Assembly: GCF_000336875.1 (NCBI RefSeq) | Contig: NZ_AOJK01000009.1 | Location: 74,731-130,950 of the forward strand | Length of the DNA: 56,220 nt | Direction: 5' to 3' | DNA from: Halorubrum californiense DSM 19288 | GTDB lineage: Archaea > Halobacteriota > Halobacteria > Halobacteriales > Haloferacaceae | Part shown: positions 16,229 through 24,504 of the stretch, in pieces | How positions within the stretch are numbered: the stretch's first letter is position 1 | Layout: each line of letters begins with the position of its first letter | The notes under the pieces: generated by a model | Database searches by the model: none | Seen by the model: the letters and a program-made list of their open reading frames with translations, nothing else | Told to the model about the DNA's origin: nothing | Program-made: the position numbers and the translations under genes

Positions 16229-17275
16229 TTACGCGACGTCTTCGTACACGGCGAGCGTGTCCTCGGCGACGTCCAGCCACTCGCGGCGCTCGTACTCCGG
16301 CGGCTCCTCGCGGTCGAGCGCCTCGATGAGCCCGTCGACGATCGATTCGGAGTCGACAGTGACCTCCAAGAGACAGCCGTCAGGGAGTACCTCCGCGACG
16401 CCCGCCGGGGTCGCGACGACCTGCGTGCCCGCCTCCAGCGCCTCGGTGATCGTGATCCCGAACGGCTCCGCGTAGGAGGGCGAGACGAACGCGTCCGAGG
16501 CGGCGTAGTAGTCGCCCAGTTCGGCCTCGGGGACGTACCCGACGAACTCGACGCGGTCGTCGATGCCGAGCAGCTCGGCGAACCGCTTCAGCTGCTCGGT
16601 CTGGTGGCCCGACCCGCCGACGACGAGCGTCACGTCGCGGCCGCGCAGCTTCTTGGTCGCGTACAGGAGGTGCGAGATCCCCTTCTGGTCGGTGTGGCGG
16701 CCGACGAAGAACAGCATCTCGCCGTCGATGTCCAGATCCGCGCGCACGTCCTTGCCCGAGAACTTCGGCGTCGAGAACCCGTTGTACACGACCCGCGAGT
16801 CCGCGTCGTACAGCTCTCGGATGTCCTCGCGGACGATTTCGCTGACCGCGATGTTCGTGTCGGCGGCGTTCGCGAGCCGGCGCTCGGTCTCGACCTCGCG
16901 GCTCGGCGGGTCGATGTTGCGGTCGCTCGCCAGCGAGTGGAACGAGGAGACCCACGTGGCGTCGGACTCGCGGGCGGCGGCGCGGCCGGGCCCGTAGCCG
17001 AACCAGTCGTGCGTGTGGATCACGTCGTAGTCGGGCGCGAGCTCGGCGAAGCGGTCGGAGAGCTGTCCGACGCGCGCCGCGACGTCGCCCTCGCCGGTCT
17101 CGACGGGTTCGAGCCCCGGCTCGTCGTCGGGCGCGAACTCCGCCGGCAACACCAGCGTGGCGTCGACGCCGAGTTCGTCGCGCAACCCGGTGAACAGTTC
17201 TCCCACGTGGACGTCGAGCCCGCCGGTGATGTTCGGCGGGAACCCCCACCCCAGCATGAGTACGCTCGGCGGCAT
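16229..17275 (-). CDS. GT4-family glycosyltransferase
   Basis: A 348-residue GT-B glycosyltransferase. The N-terminal domain opens PPSVLMLGWGFPPNITGGLD with the glycine-rich acceptor loop, then has DVIHTHDWFGYGPGR. The C-terminal domain has MLFFVGRHTDQKGISHLL (sugar-nucleotide domain start) and the E-x7-E motif in EPFGITITEALEAG. It probably transfers a hexose from a nucleotide-sugar to a glycan or small molecule; the WGFPP-x-GG start resembles glycogen-synthase-like GT4 enzymes. It stands alone between genes of unrelated function, so pathway context is absent. Confidence 0.82.
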   Translation of the reverse strand: MPPSVLMLGWGFPPNITGGLDVHVGELFTGLRDELGVDATLVLPAEFAPDDEPGLEPVETGEGDVAARVGQLSDRFAELAPDYDVIHTHDWFGYGPGRAAARESDATWVSSFHSLASDRNIDPPSREVETERRLANAADTNIAVSEIVREDIRELYDADSRVVYNGFSTPKFSGKDVRADLDIDGEMLFFVGRHTDQKGISHLLYATKKLRGRDVTLVVGGSGHQTEQLKRFAELLGIDDRVEFVGYVPEAELGDYYAASDAFVSPSYAEPFGITITEALEAGTQVVATPAGVAEVLPDGCLLEVTVDSESIVDGLIEALDREEPPEYERREWLDVAEDTLAVYEDVA

Positions 17276-17385
17276 ACACCACCGTTTCGGGAGTCGGCAC
17301 TTAGGTATGCCCCTCGTGGCGCGCGGCGGAGCGAGGCGGGAGGGGGCGGAGAGGATCGGAGAGCGGAGAAGGGAGTCGGACCGCG

Positions 17386-17664
17386 TCAGGCCGCGCGGAC
17401 CGCGTCGCGCAGCGCGTCGGTGCGGTCGGTGATCGACTCGGCGGCATCCCCGAGCACGTCGAGCGGGTCGCCCTCCTCGGCCTTGACGGTGAGGACGGGC
17501 TCGGTCTGGCCCCCGGACTGCTCGGGGTTCATGTCGTAGGTCGCGGCCGCGACATCGTCCGACTCCAGCAGGGCGCCCTTCAGCACGTTCATGAACGTGT
17601 GGTCCTCGCCCGCGATCTCGATGTGGAGTTCCGTGTCGGTCTTCTCGATGACCCGCAGTTCCAT
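17386..17664 (-). CDS. rpoL: DNA-directed RNA polymerase subunit L
   Basis: A 92-residue RpoL (homologue of Rpb11/AC19). The family core is clear: [20 protein letters not shown], then [17 protein letters not shown], the alpha-like dimerisation fold that pairs with RpoD. The C-terminal helix ([20 protein letters not shown]) completes it. Length is normal. A TATA-like element sits about 30 bp upstream on the minus strand (around 17694). Being single and leader-poor is usual for this gene in haloarchaea. Confidence 0.93.
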   Translation of the reverse strand: MELRVIEKTDTELHIEIAGEDHTFMNVLKGALLESDDVAAATYDMNPEQSGGQTEPVLTVKAEEGDPLDVLGDAAESITDRTDALRDAVRAA

Positions 17665-17777
17665 ACCCGAGAGGTCGGGCGAGCGGCGTTTCAAGCTTTC
17701 GTCTCCCGGATCTCGCCGGATGCGGACGGGTCGCACGCGACCCGAAAGCGTATGCCGCCCGCTCCGGTGGCCGCCGT

Positions 17778-18356
17778 ATGGAGATCCGACGCCTCCCGCC
17801 CGACGAGGGCGCCCTCCGCCGCTACACGACGGAGCTGTGGCTCCCCTACCACCGCGACCTCGCGGCCGCGGCGGAGAGTCACGCGCTCGCCGACCGACCG
17901 GACGAGGAGCTGATCGACGCGGAGACCGAGTTCCGGCTCGACCTGCTCCGCGAGAATCCGGACCGGCGCCTGTGGGTCGTCGCGGTCGATCCGGAGGCCG
18001 GTCCGGACGAGACCGACCCCGCGACCCTCGACCCCGCCGACCACGCGCCCGTCGGCGCTCCCGACCCGGACCGCGACCTCGCGGCGTTCGTCTCGACAAG
18101 CGTCGACGCGTGCCCCGAGGTGTTCGACCGCCCGGACCGGCTCGTCGTCGGCGACATCTACGTGGGCGAATCGTACCGCGGCACCGGACTCGCGGATCGG
18201 CTGATCGAACGGGCGGTCGTCGACGCGCGCGAGCAGGACTGCGGCGAACTCCGACTTGACGTCGACGTCGACAACGAGCGCGCGGTGGCCTTCTACGAGA
18301 AGCGCGGCTTCGAGACGTACCGTCGACAGCTGATTGCGACCGTCTCGGGGGTGTGA
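17778..18356 (+). CDS. GNAT-family N-acetyltransferase
   Basis: A 192-residue GNAT protein. The acetyl-CoA pyrophosphate loop (motif A) is [19 protein letters not shown], with R-x-x-G-x-G/A spacing. Motif B follows with [20 protein letters not shown]. An acidic insertion (about residues 60-100) breaks the N-terminal part. The substrate, protein or small molecule, cannot be told. It is divergent from rpoL with about 113 bp between starts. Confidence 0.85.
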   Translation: MEIRRLPPDEGALRRYTTELWLPYHRDLAAAAESHALADRPDEELIDAETEFRLDLLRENPDRRLWVVAVDPEAGPDETDPATLDPADHAPVGAPDPDRDLAAFVSTSVDACPEVFDRPDRLVVGDIYVGESYRGTGLADRLIERAVVDAREQDCGELRLDVDVDNERAVAFYEKRGFETYRRQLIATVSGV

Positions 18357-18442
18357 CGCCGGGGGGCGTGTGGGACGGGCCGCCGGCGCGACCGCTACGC
18401 GGTCGATAAACGCAAAACGGGTCGCGTCGGTCGGACGAGCCG

Positions 18443-19090
18443 TTACTCGTCGGCGTCGACCGCGACTTCGTCGGCGTCGACGTCGACGGACGCCTCCTCC
18501 TCGGCGGCGACCTCGCGCGGACGCGCTTCGAGGGTCAGCTTCTGGACCTCGACGCGGCGCAGCGGGTAGATCTCCTTGGCGTCGCCGTAGATGGCCGACG
18601 AGAGGTTCCCGTCGACGATGGCGTCGACGAACGCCTCGAAGGTGCGCTCCTCGGCGGCCGCGTGGACCTTGTCGATCATGACGCGGCGGATCGCCTTCTC
18701 CTGCGAGCGGTCCGCCTTCTTCGTCGTCAGCGCGACGGGCTGGACGCGGATGCGGTAGTCGTCCGTCGTCAGCACCGTGATCGACGCCTCGACCTTCGAG
18801 GCGCCGCGGCGGACGAGCGAGCGCAGGTAATCGCGCGTCAGCTCGTACTTGATGAACTCGGTGTACGCCGAGTCGCTGCCGACGTCGGTGATCTTGAACG
18901 TCAGCTTCGTGTTGTTCGCGTTGGAGTCGCCCGTCAGCTCGTCGAGCGTCGTCGTGATCGTGCGGCCGACGACCTGCTGGGGTTCCTCGGCGAGCGTCTC
19001 GCCGAGCTCCTGTCGGTCGAACTGTTCGGGCGCCAGCACGGTGTACCAGCGCTTCTGTTCTCTGCTCTTGGATACGGATCGTTCGCTCAT
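18443..19090 (-). CDS. rps3ae: Ribosomal protein eS1 (S3Ae)
   Basis: A 215-residue small-subunit protein specific to archaea and eukaryotes. It opens [16 protein letters not shown] and includes [38 protein letters not shown] and the basic stretch [20 protein letters not shown]. It is the last gene of the uS15/RecJ-like/Pcc1/eS1 operon and overlaps pcc1 by 4 bp. The acidic C-terminal tail ([14 protein letters not shown]) is a haloarchaeal adaptation. Confidence 0.95.
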   Translation of the reverse strand: MSERSVSKSREQKRWYTVLAPEQFDRQELGETLAEEPQQVVGRTITTTLDELTGDSNANNTKLTFKITDVGSDSAYTEFIKYELTRDYLRSLVRRGASKVEASITVLTTDDYRIRVQPVALTTKKADRSQEKAIRRVMIDKVHAAAEERTFEAFVDAIVDGNLSSAIYGDAKEIYPLRRVEVQKLTLEARPREVAAEEEASVDVDADEVAVDADE

Positions 19091-19446
19091 GTGTCGGTGT
19101 GTGTGTCGGTGTCGGTCGTCTGCGGTTCGTCTTCGGAGTCGAGCGTGGAGTCGGCGTTCGCGGCGGCAGCGGCGTCCACGGAGTCGGCGGCGTGGTCGCG
19201 TGCGCGCTCGATGACGCGATCGGCGACGCGCAGGTTCACGAGGTGGTCGTCCAGCGTCGACTGGAGCCCGCCGGTCGTCGGTCGCGCGACGGTACAGGCG
19301 ACGATGTCGCCGTCGACGCGCGTGCGCATCGAGTCGGTCTCGTCCGGCCCGAGCGCGGCCGCGACGGTCGCGGGGTCGGCGTGTTCGGTGCGGACCGTCG
19401 CGGTCCGGTCGGCGTCGTCGCCGGCCGGCTCGGGAGCGTCGACCAT
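19087..19446 (-). CDS. pcc1: KEOPS complex subunit Pcc1
   Basis: A 119-residue protein in the position that Pcc1 takes in haloarchaea, between the RecJ-like gene and eS1. Pcc1 dimerises and organises the KEOPS complex, which makes the t6A modification at tRNA position 37. The recognisable part is ATVRTEHADPATVAAALGPD, DIVACTVARPTTGGLQSTLD, then DHLVNLRVADRVIERA. N- and C-terminal tails are acidic. ATG 19446 lies one base past the stop of the RecJ-like gene, and the stop overlaps the eS1 start. Confidence 0.8.
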   Translation of the reverse strand: MVDAPEPAGDDADRTATVRTEHADPATVAAALGPDETDSMRTRVDGDIVACTVARPTTGGLQSTLDDHLVNLRVADRVIERARDHAADSVDAAAAANADSTLDSEDEPQTTDTDTHTDT

Positions 19447-19447
19447 C

Positions 19448-20677
19448 TCAGATCGCCTCCCGGAGCGCGGCGAGCGCCGCCGTGATGTCGGATTCACCGG
19501 GGCCGTCGGGCTCGACGGCGATCCCGCCGCGGGCGGGGGTCCCCCAGCCGTCGCCGCCGACCTCGCCGGCGGCGGTCCGGCAGGCGTCGCCGAGGCGGAC
19601 GGGGTCGGCGGCCGCGTCGCCGGCTGCGCGGCCGCCATCGACGGCCGCGGCCGCGAGCCGGCCCGCGCCCTCGTCGAGCGCGACCGCGACGGGCTCCGGC
19701 GACCGGAAGTCCCGGACAATCCGGGCGACCGTCGGCAGGACCGTCGCGGACGCGTCGACGCGGGCGACGACGCAGCCGTCGTACCGGCCGACCGTCGCGT
19801 CGTCGAGCGCGCGGTGCGCCGCCAGTCCGTGGCGGTGCCAGGCGTCGAGCGCGGCCGTCCGGAGCGACGGGTCGGGGTCGCTCGCGAGCGCGAGCGCGAC
19901 GCCCGTCCCGGGCGCCTCCCGAGCGAGCGCGTCGAGCACGTCGGCGTAGCCGCCGACCGTCTCGAACGGGCCGTCAGTCGCGTACGGGCGGAGCGCGCGC
20001 TCGACCGCCGCGGCCGAGCGCTCGCTCGCGTCGTCGCCGTCGACCGCGTCGACCGCGACCAGCGACGCGAAGCGCCGCCGGTCGTCCGAGTCGGGGTCGG
20101 CCGGCAGTCCCAGCGGGGCGAGCGCGTCTCGCGCGCCCTCAGGGTCGCCCGAGTACGGCGTCCGAGCGAGCGTCGAGGCCGCGAGGGCCTCGGGCCGCGA
20201 GGGCGCGGCCTCGGCGCCGTCGTCGCCGCCCGAAACGGGAAGCGCGACGCCGGGTCGCCGCTCGACGCGGCCGGCGCGTTCCGCGGCGTCGAGCGCGTCG
20301 CCCGAGCCGTCGGCGCCGGGGATCGACCCGGCCGCGACGACGCCGGCGAGCGCGACCACGGGGTCGGGCTCGACGCCGAGCGCGCGGGCGACCGCGTAGG
20401 CCGCCGTGCTGACCGGCCGTCCCTCGGCGTGGATCGCGTGCGGGCCGCGGTCGACGCCGACGGCCACCGCGACGCCGTCGTCGACGTCGTCGGGGACCGG
20501 GTCGGGATCGACGCGCGCCTGGAACGGCGTGCCCGTCGCTCGGAGCGCTCGCGCGAGCAGCCCGGCGGCTGCCAGCGCGTCGCCGTCGTCGGTCGCGACG
20601 AGCCGGACGAACGGCGCGTCTGCGAGGACGCCGGCGAGCGCGTCGGGGGCGGGCGTGGCGGACGTCGCTTCGGTCAT
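19448..20677 (-). CDS. RecJ-like/Cdc45-like DHH-superfamily protein with lost catalytic motifs
   Basis: A 409-residue protein in the ribosomal uS15-eS1 operon, the usual place of an archaeal RecJ/Cdc45-like gene. The fold is suggested by RLVATDDGDALAAAGLLARA near the N-terminus, where active RecJ has its metal-binding D-x-D-G motif, and by a C-terminal DHHA1-like part (RYDGCVVARVDASATVLP, then IVRDFRSPEPVAVALDEG). The DHH box itself is replaced (VAVAVGVDRGPHAIH). It is therefore probably not a nuclease but a replication-associated scaffold, as Cdc45 is. It starts 39 bp after the uS15 stop and ends one base before pcc1. Confidence 0.72.
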   Translation of the reverse strand: MTEATSATPAPDALAGVLADAPFVRLVATDDGDALAAAGLLARALRATGTPFQARVDPDPVPDDVDDGVAVAVGVDRGPHAIHAEGRPVSTAAYAVARALGVEPDPVVALAGVVAAGSIPGADGSGDALDAAERAGRVERRPGVALPVSGGDDGAEAAPSRPEALAASTLARTPYSGDPEGARDALAPLGLPADPDSDDRRRFASLVAVDAVDGDDASERSAAAVERALRPYATDGPFETVGGYADVLDALAREAPGTGVALALASDPDPSLRTAALDAWHRHGLAAHRALDDATVGRYDGCVVARVDASATVLPTVARIVRDFRSPEPVAVALDEGAGRLAAAAVDGGRAAGDAAADPVRLGDACRTAAGEVGGDGWGTPARGGIAVEPDGPGESDITAALAALREAI

Positions 20678-20716
20678 GGGTTGGGTCTCGTGGGCAACTG
20701 TCGCCGCGGGAGCCGC

Positions 20717-21184
20717 TTACTCCTCGAGGTACTCGACGGCGTTCTCGTAGGTGTACGTGAACTCCTCGTCGATCTCGTCGCCGCGGTAGTAGTTCGCGAG
20801 GCGGCGGATCTTCGACTCCGTGTTCTGGAGCGCGCGCTTGTTCTGGTGGTCCTGCCCGTTCTCCTCCATGTGCTCGCGCAGGCGGATCGCCTGCGACATG
20901 AGGTTGCGGAGGTCTTCCGGGATGTCGGCGCCGGCGTCGTGGTCTTCGAGGATCTCGGTGACCTTCTTGCCGGTCGCCAGCTTCACGTCGGGGACCGGGA
21001 CGCCCTTGACGCCCTCGTCGCGCAGTTTGAGGCCGATGACGCTTGGGTCGTGGCCCTGCTCCGCCAGTTCGACGACGCGGGACTCGATGTCCTCGGCGTC
21101 GACGTCGCTCCACTCCGGGGTCTCGTCCGTCGCCGGTTTGTCCGAACCGGACGAACCGCGACGGCGCGTGTGCATTCGTGCCAT
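20717..21184 (-). CDS. rps15: Ribosomal protein uS15
   Basis: A 155-residue archaeal uS15. It opens ARMHTRRRGSSGSDKP, typical of the archaeal/eukaryotic form with an N-terminal extension; the core has IESRVVELAEQGHDPSVIGL, and the rRNA-binding part reads QNKRALQNTESKIRRLANYY. First gene of a four-gene operon. The leader upstream carries an 11-bp hairpin (21244-21270). The ATG at 21184 follows the family start MAR(M/L)H. Confidence 0.95.
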   Translation of the reverse strand: MARMHTRRRGSSGSDKPATDETPEWSDVDAEDIESRVVELAEQGHDPSVIGLKLRDEGVKGVPVPDVKLATGKKVTEILEDHDAGADIPEDLRNLMSQAIRLREHMEENGQDHQNKRALQNTESKIRRLANYYRGDEIDEEFTYTYENAVEYLEE

Positions 21185-21538
21185 TGTCTGTGAGTTGGAA
21201 CGGCACAACCGCAACGTGACCGCGACTCCGCGCGGCGCGGCTACGGATCGCTCGCGGGACGAGCGATCCGACCGGCCGATCCGCGCGAGCGGACCGCCCG
21301 ACCGCGACGCCGGAGGCGTCGGCGCACTGCTACATTCCCAAGCCGCGGGCGAAAGAGCCCCGGCGAGTCGGATCTGCAGCTGTGCTGTTCCCGTGTGAGG
21401 GGTCGCCGTCGGGGTTCTTAAGCGTGTTCTTGTCCCGCGGCGAGGCGGCTCCGTCGGGGGAGCCCGGCCGATCTGTCTGACGGAGCGGACACGGGGATTT
21501 AGGTGGGCCGTCGGTCTGCGGAGGGATGTGACCGACAA
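21185..21538. promoter_or_regulatory. Divergent intergenic region: uS15 leader and NhaC promoter
   Basis: 354 bp without a gene. On the minus strand a TATA-like 'cttaag' (about 21417-21423) would give a uS15 leader of about 200 nt, unusually long for haloarchaea. On the plus strand 'gatttagg' (about 21495-21502) sits about 35 bp before the NhaC ATG. The leader contains the hairpin at 21244-21270 and further GC-rich inverted repeats such as cgacgccggaggcgtcg (about 21304-21320). No ORF or tRNA is seen. Confidence 0.5.
21244..21270 (-). promoter_or_regulatory. 11-bp hairpin in the uS15 leader
   Basis: CGGATCGCTCG (21244-21254) pairs perfectly with CGAGCGATCCG (21260-21270) across a 5-nt loop. 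It lies 60 bp upstream of the uS15 ATG within the presumed leader RNA. Ribosomal-protein leaders often carry protein-binding hairpins for feedback control; that role is inferred here. Confidence 0.5.
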
Positions 21539-23104
21539 ATGACCGAAACGAGAGACGCGGCTCCGCCGGCGACCGACGGCGGGGAACCGCCCGACGGAAG
21601 CGAGTTCGGCGTCGGTGATCAAGACAGCGACGGCCCGCGGATCGAGTTCCGCGGGGGGAAGTGGGCGAGTACGGTCCCGCTCGTCTTTTTCATCGCGTGG
21701 GCGATCTTCCAGAGCGGCGTCCTCGGCATCGGCGACACCAACGGCCTCGTCGTCGGCGCCCTGATCGGGACGACCCTCGGGATGTTCCTCGTCCGCGGCG
21801 ACTGGAAGGCGTACGCGGACACTATCTTCGAGGGGATGACCCAGCGCGTGGCCGCGACGGCCATCGTCGCGTGGCTGTGGGCCGGGATGTTCGCCGAGAC
21901 GCTCCAAGTCGGCGGCTTCGTCGGCGGGCTGATCTTCGCGGCCGACGCGCTCAACGTCGGCGCGACGACGTTCCCCGCGGCCGCGTTCATCCTCTGTGGC
22001 CTCCTCGCGACCGGCATCGGGACGGGGTACGGCGCGACCGTCGCGTTCGTCACCCTGTTCTTCCCGGCCGGCGTCCTGATCGGCGCGAACCCCGTCCTGC
22101 TGTTCGCCGCGATCCTGTCGGGCGCCGTCTTCGGCGACAACCTCGCGCCCGTCAGCGACACGACGATCGTGAGCGCGGTGACCCAAGACGCGGACATCGG
22201 CGGCGTCGTCGCCTCGCGGTTCAAGTACGCGATCTCGGCGGCGATCCCGGCGTTCGCCGCGTACCTGATCGCCGGCTCCGTCATGTCCGGCGTGGAGCTG
22301 GAGGGCGCCGTCGCGCTCCGCGAGTCCGCGAACGCGCTCGGGCTCGTCCACCTGCTCTCGATGGGGATCGTCATCCTCACCGCGGTGGCCGGCCGCCACA
22401 TCGTCGAGGCGATCTCGTGGGGCCTGCTCGTGGCGATCGGCTTCAACCTCCTGTTCGGGTTATCGAGCGCGAGCGACATCGTCGCGTTCACCGTCACGGA
22501 GGCCGGGGCGCTCTCCGGCCTGCCGGTCGTCGTGGTCGGCGAGACCGCCGGGGTCGGCGGGAGCCTCTACGCCGGCGCGGTCGGCTTCTTCCCGCTCATC
22601 GTCCTCACGCTGCTCATCGTCGCGATGGCGCAGATCATGATCCGCGGCGGCGGCTTCGAGGCGATCCAGACGTTCCTCCTCGACCGCGTCGCGACGACGG
22701 TCCGCCGGGCCGAGCTGACGATGGTCCTCGGCACCGCGGCGATCAACGGGATGATCACGATCAACACGGCGGCCGAGATCGCGATCGCCCCGTACGTCGC
22801 CCGCATCGGCGAGAAGTTCAACATCAACGGCTACCGTCGCGCGAACATCCTCGACGCCAACACCTCCGCGCTTGGCTACATCTTCCCGTGGGCGGGCGGC
22901 GTGCTGGTCGGCTACCAGGTGATGGTCGGCCCCGACGGCCTCGGCGCCGAGTACGGCCCCGAGATGATCGTCAATCCGATCGAGGTCGTCCCGTACGTGT
23001 TCCACGGCTGGTTCCTCGTGGCGATTTTCATACTCGCCGCGATCACCGGCTTCGGGCGAGAGTACATTCCCGACCGCGTCTCCGAGGAGGTGTCGCGCGC
23101 ATGA
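21539..23104 (+). CDS. nhaC: Na+/H+ antiporter NhaC family protein
   Basis: A 521-residue polytopic membrane protein with about 11-12 hydrophobic spans after a 40-residue acidic N-terminus. Family features are LSGAVFGDNLAPVSDTTIVS in the middle, a hallmark of NhaC-type antiporters, and SALGYIFPWAGGVLVGYQVM near the end. It should exchange Na+ for H+ across the cytoplasmic membrane and help keep internal Na+ low. ATG 21539 is chosen because the longer frame reaches into the promoter. It overlaps the next small gene by 4 bp. Confidence 0.88.
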   Translation: MTETRDAAPPATDGGEPPDGSEFGVGDQDSDGPRIEFRGGKWASTVPLVFFIAWAIFQSGVLGIGDTNGLVVGALIGTTLGMFLVRGDWKAYADTIFEGMTQRVAATAIVAWLWAGMFAETLQVGGFVGGLIFAADALNVGATTFPAAAFILCGLLATGIGTGYGATVAFVTLFFPAGVLIGANPVLLFAAILSGAVFGDNLAPVSDTTIVSAVTQDADIGGVVASRFKYAISAAIPAFAAYLIAGSVMSGVELEGAVALRESANALGLVHLLSMGIVILTAVAGRHIVEAISWGLLVAIGFNLLFGLSSASDIVAFTVTEAGALSGLPVVVVGETAGVGGSLYAGAVGFFPLIVLTLLIVAMAQIMIRGGGFEAIQTFLLDRVATTVRRAELTMVLGTAAINGMITINTAAEIAIAPYVARIGEKFNINGYRRANILDANTSALGYIFPWAGGVLVGYQVMVGPDGLGAEYGPEMIVNPIEVVPYVFHGWFLVAIFILAAITGFGREYIPDRVSEEVSRA

Positions 23105-23373
23105 GCGCCTTCGAGAAGTTCCTCGCCGGCTGGTCGTTCCGGGGATCGAAGCCGGACTACGCGGCCGGCGACGTGATCGAGGTGATGGTGACCGGGGAGG
23201 GAGACCGAAGCGGCGAGGTCGTGGCCCGCATCGGCGACTCGACGCTCCGGATCGAGGGCGCACCGGAAGACGCGCTCAACACTCGGATCATCGTCGACGT
23301 GGAGTCGTGGGACGACGCGACCCACACCGGGAGGGCGACCTACCGGAAGACGGTGGGCGAGAGCGCATTTTAA
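23101..23373 (+). CDS. Small haloarchaeal protein coupled to NhaC (possible TRAM-like fold)
   Basis: A 90-residue protein whose ATG overlaps the antiporter stop (ATGA). After FEKFLAGWSFRGSKPDYAAG it has a beta-rich stretch: DVIEVMVTGEGDRSGEVVAR, IGDSTLRIEGAPED, RIIVDVESWDDATHTGRATY. The spacing of strands and glycines recalls TRAM/OB-like RNA-binding domains, but this is only a visual impression. It has no Cys and no membrane span. Strict translational coupling suggests it belongs functionally with, or is at least co-expressed with, the antiporter. Confidence 0.65.
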   Translation: MSAFEKFLAGWSFRGSKPDYAAGDVIEVMVTGEGDRSGEVVARIGDSTLRIEGAPEDALNTRIIVDVESWDDATHTGRATYRKTVGESAF

Positions 23374-23448
23374 ATAGCGTCGAGAGATTCGGATTTTTGT
23401 TTTTTTGCTCCCGCTGTTCGGTGATGGGTAATCGACAACAGGACTGCG

Positions 23449-23707
23449 AACACCGCCAAAGCCCCAGCCGCGAGGACTCGGTGCGCTCGCTGCGCTCCTC
23501 ATTCGTTCGCTCCGCTCACTCACTGCGGTGCTTGCGTCGCGCGCCGTCGTCCTCGCGGCTGCCCCTTTGAGTCCCGCCCCGCACAGCACCGCGACCGCAC
23601 CTCAGACCTCCCCAACCTCGCGGTTCGCGCTCTTCGAGCGCTCACCGCGTCCCTCGCGCGTGCTGACTCGCGGGCCTGCGGCCCGCTCGCAGGCACGCGC
23701 CACCGCG
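23449..23707 (+). repeat. Dispersed structured repeat, copy C
   Basis: About 259 bp between the NhaC operon and the PHP gene, in the same orientation as copy B. Stems: 23466-23477 with 23549-23560 (12 bp, agccgcgaggac / gtcctcgcggct); the nested stem 23619-23624 with 23644-23649 around 23627-23632 with 23636-23641; and the terminal stem 23656-23663 with 23693-23700 enclosing 23670-23676 with 23680-23686. The rest of the gap 23374-23791 holds a T-rich stretch (23393-23406) just after the operon, which may be its terminator, and the PHP promoter. Confidence 0.8.
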
Positions 23708-23791
23708 AGTGACCGTTTAAGTGTCACATCGCCGTATCGTGGTTCAACCGCCGCGGATCGACGGGAACCGGCGCGGACCGGGGCGCTTTTT

Positions 23792-24499
23792 ATGACCACG
23801 CTCAAATCGACGGACGTGCTATCGGTCGAGCTACACGCGCACTCCGCGCTGTCGTACGACGGGCGCGACCCGGTCGACCTCCTCTTGGAGCAGGCGGCCG
23901 GGGTCGGGCTCGACGCGCTCGCCGTCACCGACCACGACGAGATCGACGCCAGCATCGAGGCGGCCGAGAAGGCCCCCGACTACGGCCTCGTCGGCATCGT
24001 CGGCATGGAGGTGACCTCGGCGGTCGGACACGTCCTCGGGTTCGGCATCGAGGAGCGCGTCGAGAGCGGCCTCCCCTTCGACGAGACGCTCGACCGGATC
24101 CGCGATCAGGGGGGGATCGCGGTCGTCCCCCACCCCTTCCAGAAGTCCCGCCACGGCGTCGCCGCGCACATCAGCGACGAGCAGTTGGCGAGCGCCGACG
24201 CCCTCGAAGTGTACAACTCCCGGCTGTTCACCGGGCGCTCGAACCGACAGGCCGAGAAGTTCGCCGTCCGCAACGGCCTCCCGATGACCGCCGGCAGCGA
24301 CGCCCACATTTCCGAGATGGTCGGGCAGGCGGTGACGGAGGTCGGCGCCGACGAGCGCTCCGCGGCCGCGATCCTCGACGGCATCAAGGACGGCCGGACC
24401 AGCGTCGTCGGCAAGCGCACCCCGTGGCGGATCTCGCTCAAGCAGTTCGGCGGGGGCGCCAAGCGCCGCGCGCTCCGCGCGCTCGACGCCCTCCGGTGA
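23792..24499 (+). CDS. PHP-domain metal-dependent phosphoesterase
   Basis: A 235-residue PHP protein (TrpH-like). Metal-ligand motifs are in order: ELHAHSALSYDGRDP, LAVTDHDEID, GMEVTS, VVPHPFQKSRHG and MTAGSDAHISEMVG. It is a single-domain enzyme of about normal length. Members act on phosphoesters of nucleotides or oligonucleotides, or are of unknown substrate. The start ATG 23792 directly follows a T-rich segment; the frame is open much further upstream, but there it is repeat sequence. It is followed almost without gap by the AsnB-like gene (a GTG of that gene would overlap its stop). Confidence 0.85.
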   Translation: MTTLKSTDVLSVELHAHSALSYDGRDPVDLLLEQAAGVGLDALAVTDHDEIDASIEAAEKAPDYGLVGIVGMEVTSAVGHVLGFGIEERVESGLPFDETLDRIRDQGGIAVVPHPFQKSRHGVAAHISDEQLASADALEVYNSRLFTGRSNRQAEKFAVRNGLPMTAGSDAHISEMVGQAVTEVGADERSAAAILDGIKDGRTSVVGKRTPWRISLKQFGGGAKRRALRALDALR

Positions 24500-24504
24500 C
24501 CGCG

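Noticed and set aside
23528-23791. N-terminal extension of the PHP protein through repeat copy C
   Set aside because: The extension translates repeat DNA; the PHP family starts at the metal-binding strand just after ATG 23792.
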